Shown: positions 53,133 to 64,000 of the stretch, in pieces
Layout: every line of letters starts with the position of its first letter
Numbering within the stretch: position 1 is the stretch's first letter
Origin: Micractinium sp. NFX-FRZ
Taxonomy: Eukaryota > Chlorophyta > Trebouxiophyceae > Chlorellales > Chlorellaceae
DNA length: 64,000 nucleotides
NCBI GenBank assembly: GCA_029339195.1
Contig: JAPTJF010000026.1
Span: 62,001 to 126,000, forward strand
Direction: 5' to 3'
Program-made: the position numbers and the translations under genes
Notes under the pieces: generated by a model
Database searches by the model: none
What the model was told of the DNA's origin: nothing
What the model saw: the letters and a program-made list of their open reading frames with translations, nothing else

Positions 53133-55927
53133 TCAGCTGAAGCCCATGCCGTTGCAGGCAGCCAGCCAGGCAGTCACATCTGCCGTCACCTCCACCAGCA
53201 GCTCCGCCCCAGCACCCACAAAGTACACATCTCCACGGCGCAGCTGGCGGCACTGCGGGCCGCAGCGCACACAGATCTCCCCCCGCTGCACCAGCAGCAG
53301 CAGCGGGCCGTCGGCTGCCGGCAGCACCTCAACGGTGCCCGCGGGCGGTGCGTACCGCAACACCTCGAACTCCCTGCGGGGGGCAGCCATGAAGGGGAGA
53401 GGGGATCACCAGTCGATGCCACCACGCAGTGCACAGTACCGGGCAGTTGTGTCGGTTCTGCACTAGAGTTTGGATGGCGAGTTGTGTTGCTGCTAAACCC
53501 GGCCTGCTGCAGGACACCAGTGCCAGGGGTGCTGCCACCCCATGCGTTCATGCACCCCAGGCGCACCCTGCCGCTGCCTGGCCTAGCCTGGCGCACAATG
53601 CAAGCCCATCTGCAATGCGCTGCGAGGGCTGAAGCTGCACACAGCTGCACAAACTCGGCCAGGCCATGCTCAACTAGAATAATATAGACCAGGCCCACCT
53701 GAAGGGCGGTCGGTACACGGTGAGGTGCGGCGAGGCCGCTGACTTGGCGCCCGTCAGCACCTCTGGCAGCCCCTGCCCGTAAGTCAGGGACGAGCACAGC
53801 ACCTCGGTGTCCCGCGTCTTGGGCGTCAGCCCGGCACGCAAAACGTTGTCTGCAGGCAAGGGGAGGGGGAGGGGAGGGGAGGCAGGGGTGGGCAGGGGCA
53901 GGGCAGGCAGGGGTGGGCAGGGGCAGGCAGGGGCAGGCAGGGCGGGCAGGGCGCGGCACCCAGGCGAGCTCAGCGGCAGCCCAGCCCCCGCCTCTTGCCC
54001 TCCAGGCTGGCAACGCCGTTTCGCCTCCATCCTCTTGTACCTCATGTGCCCGTTCCACCTGCCCTTCCCCAGCTTCCATCACCCCCATCCACACACAAGC
54101 GGCGCCCCTCCCCCTCCCCACTCTCACCCTCCCCACACCCACCCACCCATTCTGCAAGCTGGCAGCAAGCCTGAGCAGCGCAGAAGCCGCTCAAGCACCT
54201 GAGGTCGCCACGCACTCGGCACCCTTGTGTACCCGCTGACCCATCCTGCACCGCCACCCCACCTCGCCCCACTTCCCACCCTTCCCGCCACACACACTCT
54301 CTCCCCCGCCCTCCAACCTGAGGCCGCCATGCACTCCACAATCTCGCCGCTGATGTAGGCGTGCGGCTCGTTGGGGGGCAGCGCCACCGCCTGCCCCGGC
54401 TGCAGGCGCAGGTAATTGAGGAACCAGGCAGCCAGCACGCCGACGTCCCCGGGGTACTGCAGCTCCAGGCGCAGCGCCAGCAGCTCCCGCGGGGCCAGCT
54501 GCCGCCCAGCTGCCGCCTCGCGTTGCAGCCGCGCGCACAGCCGCTCCACGAGGCCCCGCGCGCGGCCGGCTGGGCAGGCCATGACTTCATGGAACGCGGC
54601 CTGGAGGGCCGAGCGCCGTGCAGCGGCGCAGCCTGGGGGGGAGGAGCGCAGGGCTGCCACACGCCGTGCGCCGCAGCACTCTGCCAGCTCGGGCACGCTG
54701 TCTAGCGCGGCCAGCAGCTCGGCGTGCGGGCAGAAGCTGCACAGCGCCTCGAACTCTGTGAGAGCCAGCGCCATCTCCGGCTTGTGGTTGGCGTCCTTGT
54801 ACACCTAGCAGGGTGAAGGGGGACAGGCTTCCAGGGGTTATGGGAGGCTGGGCAGAGTGGTAGGCAGGAGACGGGCAGGTAGTGGGGTTGCGAGAGGGGC
54901 GGGCAGGAGAGGGGCGGGCAAGGCGGCGGGCAGCAGAGGCCGGGCAGGGGATGGCGGGCAGTCAAGAGGGGCGGGGCCAGGTGGGTGAGGGGGCGAAACA
55001 GGTGAGAAGCACCAGAATCCGCACAGCGGCAGTTGCGAGTCTGCTGCTATTATCAAGCGCTGTGAACATCAACAACAAGCAGCGGCGGGGCGCCCCACAG
55101 GCCGGCACACCCGCCACATGCCAGATGTCAACAAATCCCAGCAGCCGCGCCCCCGCGCCACCCCGGCGGCAGCACCAACCTCTGGCCGTTCCGCATGCAG
55201 CCGCTCCGCCAGCGCTTTGTCTGGGTGGCTCTGTATGGAGAGCGCGGTGCCAACCGAGAGCACCTTGAAGAGGAAGGGCAGGTCGCAGCCAAATTGCGGC
55301 AGCGCAGCACCCAGCAGCTCTGGGCGGTCGCGCAGCAGCGCCAGCAGCGGCTGCCCACAGTACCCATTTTCGGCCAGTAACGAGGGCGCGCTGGGGTGCG
55401 TACCCATCCTGCGGTGGTCGCAGGGAGGCAGCGCTGGTTGGAGTGTGCACGGCGGCTGGGCGGCACGAGTTGCCGCGGCGACGGCGGCGGCGGCACGGCA
55501 GAGCATGCCTTGCCTGCAGCAGCACTTTCCCGCCGTGCAGACTGGTGCAGCACCCACCAGAGCTCGGCATAGGGTTGCTCTGGGTCCACAGGTCGCCCGG
55601 AAGCTGCAACTAGCTGGGCCACCTGCATGGGCGAGCCACCACAGGTATACATGAGGCAAAAGCATGTGGGCACACCGGTCCCGCCGGCACGGCGGCGCCA
55701 AGTACTACCCGACCAAAGACGCCGTCGACCCGGCAGCTGGCGCAGCTCACCTCAGAGTCCTCTGAATGTCTTCCCCATGCGTAACTTTGAACCGCCGGGA
55801 CCAGGCGGTGCAGCTGGGAGCCCGGCTGCTTGAGGGACTGCCTCTGCAGCGGCTGTTGCGCGGTCGCCGTGGGTGAGATGGTGTCGTCACAGGCGGCTGT
55901 GTCTATGCTGGGCATGGCAGCCAGCAT
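53133..55927 (-). CDS. manA: Mannose-6-phosphate isomerase, type I
   Basis: Zn enzyme interconverting fructose-6-P and mannose-6-P, feeding GDP-mannose and glycan synthesis. Exons 55927-55751, 55622-55558, 55408-55180, 54804-54318, 53849-53699, 53373-53133; 1350 nt, 449 aa. ATG 55927 is used because the longer upstream frame begins with GTG; it leaves about 40 residues before the family start LVPAVQSYAWGRHSEDSEV. Zn ligands and active-site motifs: LSIQSHPDKALAERLH (Gln/His), DANHKPEMALALTEFEAL (HKPE Glu), PPNEPHAYISGEIVECMAAS (His) and NVLRAGLTPKTRDTEVL (Lys/Arg). The C-terminal cupin part GEICVRCGPQCRQLRRGDVYFV closes the protein. Length matches type I PMIs (about 420-440 aa). Confidence 0.95.
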
Positions 55928-57343
55928 CCTCCGGTTTGCTGTCCGGTAAGCTAGCAAACGTTCGGCACGACAACTACGCGCCAGCCCATCAAATTGCAGC
56001 CGCTTGTCTATGATCAGCAGATAGGGAGCCTCGGGGGGTGCAGTTGGGCGCAACAGAGGGCCGCTCTGGCCAGGGGAGACGGACGAGCAGAGCCGTTGAC
56101 GTTTGAGGGCGCCGGCCACGGCTCAGCCTCTACATGTACGCATGGGTGCGTGGTACCAATGGGATAAGGCACTTAAATGATGCAGAGACACATTTTGTTG
56201 ATGACATGGCTGCTGCGGCGGCGGCGGCTTGGGGAGTCCCGCCCAGCTGGCGCATGCCGATGGGCAGGGAAGCTGTGCACACTCCACATGGTTCACCGCT
56301 AGCCACGACCTGCACTGTCCCCTGAGCCCACAGATACACAATTTGCTGGCATTCAAGCGGGCCGTGCGTGTCAGATCAGACGGACAAGGGCAGCATGATG
56401 CCCTGGCTGTACCCTGCGTCTGGCTGGCGGCAACTGCCATTGCCCGCAGCCAACGCAGGTACACGTTCCCTCGAGTCTGTGCCGCCCTCATGCCCTGGAC
56501 CTCTGGTATGCCTGCTACTGGATCTTGGAAGCACCGGTATGATGCATGCAGTTGTGCCGATGTGCCCACACTGGCCGACTTATTACTTGCCAGCGTAGTG
56601 TGAAGTGCGCTGAGCGGCATGCTGGTGGCAGCGTGGCGCTGGCCAGCCGGCCCCCCAGACGCCAGCAGCGTGAGGGTGGGCTAAAATCGCATGTTGGCAG
56701 CCCTACCATGCTGCGATCACAATGTGTACCTCTCATGTGCTGCTGTAGGGCAAGTGTGCCAGCCCAGCGGGCGGGCACATGCTGCACAGAGGTGAAGCAC
56801 TGCATGCCTTGCGGCCTGCAGCCCGTGCGGCCCTTGATCATTGCCACTATATGTGTGCGCCTGATTAACTGAACAAGACCTCCAGTGCTTCCTCGCCTGT
56901 AACTCGATACAGCTTCCTTCAGAGCATGGCGCACAAGGGGGCATCGCTCACCCAGGCGCTGTGGCGCGGCGGAGCCTGCGGAGCAAGGCGCCGCAGGCCT
57001 CCGGTGGGCCCCACCAAGCCTGCGCACTGTGCGCAATGGCGCGTATAGTGAATATCTACTTCAGTGAATGGCTTTACAGGTGAGCGGAACGGGGAACGCA
57101 ACTACCGCAAACTCGGGTGGCGCGCTGCTGCGCAGGCTGCGCGTGTGCCTTCCGCAAGCCGTGTGGTAGAGAAGAGCCAATCGGTGTTAAAGGGTTCCCT
57201 CCCCACTCCTTCACCCGTTTTATTCCCAAGCCGAGCACCACCCGGCCTTGCAAGTGTGCCGCAACTCTGCCAATCCCCCAGCCCTGGCTGCTTAGGCCGC
57301 TCAACTCCGGCTCCGCTCCGCTTCTCCAGCCAGCGCAGCCAAT
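55928..57343. other. Divergent promoter region, PMI / phosphate transporter
   Basis: About 1.4 kb. No gene is supported; ORFs on both strands are short and lack splice-linked continuation. It must carry both promoters. A phosphate-starvation element could be expected but none was recognised. Confidence 0.45.
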
Positions 57344-60300
57344 ATGGTGTACGCCGCGGTAACATGGAGTAAGTGGAGCCCCGGTGACAAGGTCTGCCTG
57401 CGCGCTTGCTGCCGCCGCCACAAGCATGCATGGCGCCGACACCCCCGCCCCGGCCATCCCTGCTGCCCCTTGCAGTCTTCGTGGTGGGCATTTTCATGTC
57501 CATCCTGGTCGGATACGGCCTGGGGGCCAACGATGTGAGCAAAGGGGCTCGGATTGGGCAGCGGCTGGGATCACATGCGGGTGCCGGCCGTGCGGTGCAG
57601 CTTCCCTTGCGCTGCCTGCCGCCGGCGTACGCTCGGCGCACGCCGCCGCCCAAGGTTGGGGCAGCTGACGCTTCAAGCTGAATTCAAGTTGAATGCGAGC
57701 AACCCTGGCTTCCCCTGCAGGTGGCCAACATGTTTGGGCCCAGCGTGGGAGCCAAGGTGAGGCGGAGCCCTGCCTTGCGATATATCTGCCATCCGATCAT
57801 AATGCCTGCCGCTGCTGCCAGCAGCTGCCAGCCCGCCGCCTGCTTGTTGCACTCCCTGCGCCTCGTGGCGACTGGCCTGCACTGCCCCACAGCTGCTCCC
57901 TTTCGTCCAACCTCCCCGCTGCCTTTCAGGCCCTGACCATGAGGCAGGCAGTGATAGTAGCGGGGATTTTTGAGTTCACGGGCGCAATCCTGATGGTGGG
58001 TCAACCCGGGGGCACAACCACATGCATGGGGGCCAGCCGGGCGCCCGCCGCCAGCCGGCAGGCGCCAGCCGCGGCTGCCTGAAGGCGGGTGGTGATGGTT
58101 ATCCTTGGCCGCTGCCCCCGCCTGCACTTTGCTGGGTGATGGGCACGGCACCTCCTCACCCCTCCTCCCATCCCCACTCGTCGCGGGTTCCCCACTTCTG
58201 TGCCTGCCTGCAGGGCAGCGGCGTGGTGGACACCATCCGTTCGGGCATCACCAACATCAACTACTTTTACGACCAGCCCGACGTGCTCGCATATGGCATG
58301 CTGTGCGCGCTGACCGCCACCGGCATCTGGATGCTGCTGGCGACCTACTGGGAGGTGAGGCGGCTGGCTGGCATGCGAAAGAGAAGAGGGAGAGGGGGAA
58401 GGGGAGAGAGGGGCGGAGTGAGGGAGAGAGATGAACAGTGGCAGGCTCTACCTACCAACCAGCCCAGCCCAGCCCAGCCCACCCCAACACTCCCTCAACT
58501 GTCCTCCCCTCCCCAGCTGACCCCCGCCCCCCGCAGCCCCCCGTGTCCTCCACCCAACTTGGTCAACCCAGCCCCCCACCCCCTCCTCTGTCCTCCCCTA
58601 CCCCGCCCCCCGCAGCTCCCCGTGTCCTCCACCCAGGCCATCGTGGCCTCCATCGCCGGCATGGCCATCGTGGCCGAGGGATGGAACGCGGTGGTTTGGT
58701 CCGCTGAGAAGGACGAGTTTCCCTACCTCAAGGGCATGTCAGCCATTGTGAGTGTGCTTGTGCATGGCTTGTGTGGTGCTGTGGTTTTGGAGGGGGTGTG
58801 GACGAGAGCGGGTGAGGCTTTTACCTCAACTTGAAGGCCATGTCTGCCATTGTGGATGCTTGCTAGCATGTGGCTTGTGCGGGCATGTGGTGCCGCACGG
58901 TGCTGCGCTGTGTCGTGTTGTGCTGCACAGCGGCACGCTCTGTACCCGCCCCCACATCGCCACCCCCACCTCGCTTCCCCCCACCCCCATCCCCTCCCTC
59001 CTTTCTTCCCTGCAGGCCCTCTCCTGGCTGTTTGCCCCCATCCTGGCCGGCGGCTTCTCCTGCATCCTCTTCTTCCTCATCCGCACACTTGTGCTGCGCG
59101 CCAACAACGCCTACCAGCGCTCCATCCTCCTCCTCCCCTTCTTCACATTCGTCTCCTTCTTCGTTGTCACCTGGTTCATCATCGCCAAGTGAGTGAGGAG
59201 GAGGCACACCGATTTTCAGCGCCAGCAGTGCTTGGCTTGGAGAGTACTCACCTCCAGCCCACACCACATCCCATACATGTCGAGCCTCCCAAGCGCCTGT
59301 GCCCCCACGAGCAAGCACTGGCCTGCTGACTGACTGCCCCCCGCCCCGCTGCTTCCACACCTCCGCGCGCAGGGGCGGCCTGCACTATGGGTGGGAGAAG
59401 ACCCCCGACAGCAAGAAGGTGCGTGCTGCACGCGCATGCACGTGTTCTGTGTTGTTCATGCGGCTTTGGGCGCACCCATCCAAAAGGTTGCCATTACCCT
59501 GCCCACCCCCGCTGCCTCTGCAATGAACAATGAACCATGTCAGGTGCCGCACTCCCCTTCTCTGTCAAACTGCCCCCAGCTCATGCTCATGAGTGATCAC
59601 AGTCCCACCTGCCTCCTCCCTCCTCTCCTGACGTCAGGCCTGGATCTCTGCCATTGTCGCCTCCGGCACCTGCCTGCTCTCCATCTTTGTGGGCATCCCC
59701 CTGCTGCGCAAGAAGGTGGCCCGGGACCTGGAGGCGGCCGAGGCAGCCAGGTACGGCACCCCCTCTAGTGGCGGATGCATGCTGTGACAGCTGCTGCAGC
59801 GGTGCCATGCTGTGCAGTGCTTTTCTCTACTCTTGCCACCACGCCTCCCGCACTCTCGAGAGGAGCTCATTGCTGCTCCTCAACCACCTCGGTTTCGACC
59901 TCCTCCCCTCCTGTCTCACGAGTCCTGCTGGCTCCTTGGACTTGAAATGTCATGATGGTGATGCTGTGCTGCGCTCAGCTGGGTGCGCTGTGCAGGCTGC
60001 ACTGCTGTGCACGCCCCGGCTTCCCAAGCCAATGCTGGCTGGCTTCTCTTGCTCCTCCCCGCTGCTGCAGGGCCTCCGTAGCTGTGGGCAAGGCCGGCAG
60101 CGAGGAGGCCGGCAAGGGCTCCAACGCCAGCGAGGACGCTTCCGATGAGGAGACCGGCGCCGCAGCGCAGGTGGGTGGCACCCGCGTGAGAGCACCACAC
60201 CCCTGTTAGTGGCGTGCTCGTGCTCCATGCTCTCCCTCATGCCACGCCCTCCGAGCCTGCACACTGCTTGCTTACCTCGCGGAGCTCTGAGACTGGCCTT

Positions 60301-63029
60301 GCCAAGCCGGTGCTGGCCACAGCCCGAGTACCCCCTCCGACCCACCCTCCTTCCCAAACTTGCGCCCCTGCAGCCTGCGCAGGCGGAGGCCGCCGTGGGT
60401 CGCACCCCCAAGGCCCTGCAGACGATGCGCGAGTCCCGCTTCTGGAAGGCGCTGAACAAGGGCATGGACTACGACATCCACGAGGTGCGCACGCTGTGCT
60501 GTGCTGCGCTGGGCGAAGCGTGCTGTGCTGTCTATTAACCCTATCAGCTCGCTCCCTCCCTCCCCTGCTTGGCTGTCGACCTGGTGCTGTGCTGTGCTGT
60601 GTTAATCATGCTAGGACTTGAAGTCAGGTGGACAAAGGCATGGACTACGCTGTGCTGTGCTGTGCAGTGCTGTGCCAGGGATGCTGGGAGTGATGCTGTG
60701 CACCACAGCCATGCTGCGTGCTGCGCCAAGTGCCAGATCTGCTTCTGGCCCTCACTCCCGTTGCCTACATTGCAGCCCTTGAACCGGTGCAAGCCGTGAG
60801 ACTGCTGCACGAGTGGGTCACAACCACGCCTGAACTGCGCTGCCAGTGCTGAATGTGTCTTTGCCCTTGCCCCATGGGACGGCTTGCTCCATGCAGGCTG
60901 TGGAGACTGATGCCCGTGTGGCTGAGATCCACGCCAACGCCGAGGTGTTTGACAGCAAGGCAGGCAAGTGCCGCCGGTGTGTGCTTGCCTTGCCGCCTTC
61001 AAGGAAGCAGAGCTGCGCACCAGGCTGAGTGTTGTTTCCCTTTCGACTTGAGACCTTAGCGCCTCGAGCATGTCTGCAGCCTGCGTGCCCTGCTTTGTGC
61101 GCCGGCAGGCATGGCCTATTGACATCACATGCAAGTGCCGGTGGGTTGGCTGCACCTGTCGGCATTCACGCCCTGTGCCGTTGCTCTCCCCTGACAGCCG
61201 GCATTCACCGCCCCTCAAGGCTCCCCTGCTGTGCCCTCCCACAGAGGCGAGACTCTAAGCACCTGCACATCTGCACCGCCTCTAGAGATCTCCCTTAATG
61301 TGTGCATGTTTTCATTCACATGTCTCCCGTCCCCTCCTGCCCCCTCTCGAGCCTGCAGAGACAAGCTTCAAGTACCTGCAGGTGTGCACCGCCTGTGCCA
61401 ACTCCTTTGCCCACGGATCCAACGAGGTGGCCAACTGCGCCGGCCCGCTGGCAGCCATCTACCAGGTGGGTTTAATGTTAAACGTGTGATGGTTCTCAAA
61501 CGGTTGGGTTCAGAGGGCTGCCAGGTGTGCGCGCCCTCTGGCACAACTGGGAGCGCGCAGGAGGGCGGGTGGGAGGGGATGCTGGGTGCTGTGCTGTGCA
61601 AGGCTGCCCGCAGGCGCGGGCCGCACAGCCGCAGGCGCACAGCACAGCGTGGCACAGAGCCGCCCACGCCCGTGTTGCTGTGCCCGTGTCCGTTGCGCTG
61701 CAGGTGTGGCAGGACACCGAGGTGTCCGCCAAGAATGACGTGCCCACCTGGCTGCTGGCCGTCGGCGGCGCCTCCATCACCCTGGGCCTAGCCACCTGTG
61801 AGTTGGTTGGGCACTGGTACACAGAAGGGGGCAGAGGGGAGGGCGTGCCTGGGTGGTGTGCTTGCTTGACCTCCAGCTCGCCACATGCCTGCCCCCTCAC
61901 CTCCTCCGTGCATGGGCGCCAAAGCCGCTTGCCCTGCCCCCTCCCCTGCCTACCCTGGTCCTCACCTCCTCACCTACCCGTGCCCATCCCCCCCCCGCAC
62001 CCTCACCCCGACCCGCAGACGGGTACCGGGTGATGCGCTCCATGGGCGTCAAGATGACCCGCCTCACCAACTCCCGAGGCTTCTGTGTCGAGATCTGCGT
62101 GGCCGCTGTGGTCATCCTGGCCTCACGCTTTGCCCTCCCCATGTCGTGAGTGCCGCCGCCGCCACCGCCTCCGCCGCCTGCGCACTGTGCCCGTCCGCCC
62201 GCCTGCCGCGCCTGCCCGCTTGGAGGCCTGCTTGCCTGTGGTTGGGAGTGCAGCGTGAAGCCTCAAGTCGGCTGACAGCCCCTCCCTCCCTGCCTGCCCT
62301 CCTCCCTCCCTCCCTTCCCGCCCGCCTGCAGCTCCACCCCCGCCACCGTGGGCGCCATTGCGGGCGTGGGCCTGTGGGAGGGCCGCGCCGGCTTCAACTT
62401 CCGCCTCTTTGCCAAGTTTGCCGCCGGATGGGTGGTCACCATCATCGCAGCTGTGCTCCTCTCCTGCGCCTTCATGGCACAGGGCCTCTACTCGCCCAAC
62501 AAGTCCTGGTGAGCGCCTGTGCCTTTGCCTGTGCCTGTGCCGCACTTTGGTTGCAGAAATGAGACCGTCGCCCCACAAAAGCAAACCCTGCGCGCCCGGG
62601 CGGGTGCACGCGGCACGTGCCTCCCTGCCTGCCAGTCTGTGTGCTTCCTAGGGTTCCTGCCTCTCCCCTCCCTGCCTGCGGCTTGCCTTATGGGTGCGTG
62701 GCAGCTGCAGAATGTAGGCACTGGGAGAGACAGAGTCGTTGACGGCATGCGCCCGACCGTCAGCCAGCCCGAGCTCCGCCCTGACCCTTCGCCCCGCCTC
62801 CTGCCCTGCCCGCCCCCTCACCTGCAGCGCCGGCGAGCGCACCGCCGTGGGTGCCTACCTCAACACCACCTCCAACCAGATTGCCGCCCTGCTGGGTGCT
62901 GCCGACAGCGCCACCATCAGCGGCCTAACTGCGGGGCAGCAGGTGCCCATCACGTCGCTAATGCCACCAATGGACACCCAGTCCCAGGCGCTCGGCTTCT
63001 ACTTCAACGGTACCGTTGGTACCGCCTAA
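57344..63029 (+). CDS. PiT/SLC20-family phosphate transporter (PTB-like)
   Basis: Na+- or H+-coupled inorganic phosphate symporter of the PHO4/PiT family, called PTB in green algae. Seventeen exons from 57344-57368 (25 nt) and 57476-57534, through 59016-59188, 60897-60963 and 61359-61465, to 62828-63029; 1776 nt, 591 aa, all phases agreeing. N-terminus [20 protein letters not shown] spans the first junction. Both inverted PiT half signatures are present: [20 protein letters not shown] with [13 protein letters not shown], and [19 protein letters not shown] with [18 protein letters not shown] central cytosolic loop (about residues 265-355), charged and Ser-rich ([20 protein letters not shown]), separates them. 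About 10-12 TM segments. Intron 12 uses a GC donor (AG|GCAAGT at 60964). Echoes occur in introns 5, 6, 11 and 12. Confidence 0.96.
58528..58560 (+). repeat. Echo of PiT exon 6 start
   Basis: CCCCGCAGCCCCCCGTGTCC then TCCACCCAACTTGG repeats the acceptor and start of exon 6 (CCCCGCAGCTCCCCGTGTCC, 58608). The copied acceptor is intact. Confidence 0.88.
58820..58890 (+). repeat. Echo of PiT exon 6 end
   Basis: TACCTCAACTTGAAGGCCATGTCTGCCATTGTG copies the exon 6 end TACCTCAAGGGCATGTCAGCCATTGTGAGT (58723-58752); the flanking intron TGCTTG...GTGGCTTGTG/GCATGGCTTGTG is also repeated, giving a roughly 100 bp unit. Confidence 0.85.
60585..60680 (+). repeat. (TGTGC)n run with echo of PiT exon 11 end
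   Basis: GCATGGACTACGCTGTGCTG at about 60639 copies the exon 11 text GGCATGGACTACGAC (60461) and is joined to TGTGC pentamers like those directly after the real donor. Two pentamer runs flank it. Confidence 0.75.
61236..61295 (+). repeat. Echo of PiT exon 13 start
   Basis: CACAGAGGCGAGACTCTAAGCACCTGCACATCTGCACCGCCTC resembles the acceptor and start of exon 13 (GCAGAGACAAGCTTCAAGTACCTGCAGGTGTGCACCGCCTG, 61355). Divergence is higher than in other echoes. Confidence 0.65.
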
Positions 63030-64000
63030 GCTCGATGCTACAACTTTCTCCAAAGCCGAGCACCCACCTCCGTGCTTGAGCACGCACACCCTGAGTGCTG
63101 TGCTGGGTGCGCCGCCCACGCCGCGGCTGGAGGTGCTGTCGTGCCTTGCTGCGCGGGTCACGCGAGTGTGAGTGAGCCGCGGCACCGCCCCGCCAGCGAT
63201 TGTTTCTGGCACATGGTGGTGCTTGAGCGCGCGTGCTGCGTCCAGTGCAGTGGGCACGCTCCCTTTGGCCCCAAAACCCAACAGCTGCTGCCAGCTGGCT
63301 GCCGGCGGATGCCGGTCCCCATTGACCGCCGCTGTGCTCTCTGCCAGCACACAAATGCTGCGACGACCCTGTCAGTTTTTCATTCATCGGTTTTCCCGTA
63401 TTCAACATTCTCCCTCTCTGTCTGCCACAAGGCCCTGCAAACTCCCCTCCAGCGCCGGCTGGCAGCCTCACTACACCTTCCTGTGCTTCTCATTCATCCA
63501 TTCTTCACTCCCAGCCTCGCCTCTCTCAAGGGATCCGCTGCCTGGTTTCAGCTGTCTGGTTTCACTGCTCATTCCACACTCTCTCGCCCCCTTGCCTTGC
63601 TCAAAACCACTTCCTTCGTTCCAAGGTGGCATGTGTTGTGTAACCGCTAGCTAGGGACCATCCGTGATGGTGCGTGAGCAGTGCGTCCACTGGGCGAGGC
63701 AGACCCCCTTCTAGGCTGTATGTCTCAGGGATGGGCACCAGGCTCCCAGTCGAGTCCCTGTCCTGTGGGGGCCGCGTGCGCAGCTGGCGGCGGCTTCCCG
63801 CCGCAAAGCGGGCCGGGCGCAGGCCGCCCCGGTGGGCTTCACCGACCAACCCTCCGGCGCTCCACACAGTGCCCTCCTTCTTTGTGTTTCAGTGGGGGGC
63901 ACCAGGCTCCCATTCGAGACCCCATGCTACGGGTCGCATACACAACAATAAGAATGATGCGGGGCATGGCAGCTGGCGTCAGCTCCCGCCGCCCCCACCT
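63030..64000. other. Phosphate-transporter 3'UTR and right edge
   Basis: No supported gene. The first about 600 nt are the likely 3'UTR. At 63732-63765 and 63895-63930 a GGGCACCAGGCTCCCA(G/T)TCGAG repeat flanks TTTCAG, which is the echo pattern seen near real exon starts, so a + strand exon of a next gene could begin near 63895, but nothing is recognisable. Confidence 0.45.
63639..63643 (+). terminator. Possible TGTAA poly(A) signal for phosphate transporter
   Basis: TGTAA in GTTGTGTAACCGC, about 610 nt past the transporter stop. Family-typical element; no transcript evidence. Confidence 0.4.

Noticed and set aside
51553..55927. Operon-like link of sugar transporter, small ORF and mannose isomerase
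   Set aside because: Separate promoters and gaps of about 100 to 900 bp in a eukaryotic genome; shared strand alone does not support co-transcription.
55928..56119. Longer N-terminus of mannose-6-phosphate isomerase
   Set aside because: The upstream start is GTG; ATG 55927 already precedes the conserved family start.

Overview
The window reads as nuclear DNA of a GC-rich chlorophyte green alga. The grounds are: many short coding exons joined by GT-AG (and some GC-AG) introns; chloroplast-type N-terminal extensions on dihydroxy-acid dehydratase and a bacterial-type EF-P; a giant Ser-Pro-rich wall/membrane glycoprotein; and TGTAA poly(A)-type signals. A trebouxiophyte (Chlorella/Micractinium-like) is my best guess, but the sequence does not fix the genus. 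No rRNA, tRNA, CRISPR array, transposon ORF or virus was recognised.

Layout, left to right: the 3' part of a short-chain dehydrogenase (1-2154, +); an SRSF1/SR34-type splicing factor (3592-7201, -); an AP180/CALM ANTH clathrin assembly protein (7944-12738, +); an RPGRIP1-like coiled-coil/C2 protein (12989-16011, -); plastid dihydroxy-acid dehydratase (about 16312-23182, +); plastid EF-P (24481-27695, +); a 2441-residue proline-rich single-pass membrane protein with a duplicated ectodomain (28846-37228, +); a WD-repeat protein (38672-43656, -); a PRA1-like protein (43835-45353, +); a NUMOD3-motif protein (45757-49177, +); an SLC35A-type nucleotide-sugar transporter (49588-51810, -); a small hypothetical ORF (51908-52216, -); mannose-6-phosphate isomerase type I (53133-55927, -); and a PiT/SLC20 phosphate transporter (57344-63029, +). 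For ten multi-exon genes I assembled a full exon chain whose length is a multiple of three and whose junction phases agree. The order is ordinary eukaryotic gene order, not an operon. The few thematic links are loose: nucleotide-sugar transport and mannose isomerase beside a large glycoprotein, and clathrin adaptor plus PRA1 in trafficking.

The most unusual signal is not a gene. In at least nine of these genes, introns (and one 3'UTR) carry diverged partial copies of the neighbouring exon edge, usually with the splice-site motif still attached. I call these exon-edge echoes. They are strongest in the dihydroxy-acid dehydratase gene, where most introns have them, and in one place they form a 123-127 bp tandem array spanning an exon-intron junction. 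They look like local tandem duplications across splice junctions and may be a source of intron growth, splice-site sliding or alternative exons. A second genome-level oddity is six inferred GC-AG introns among roughly 95.
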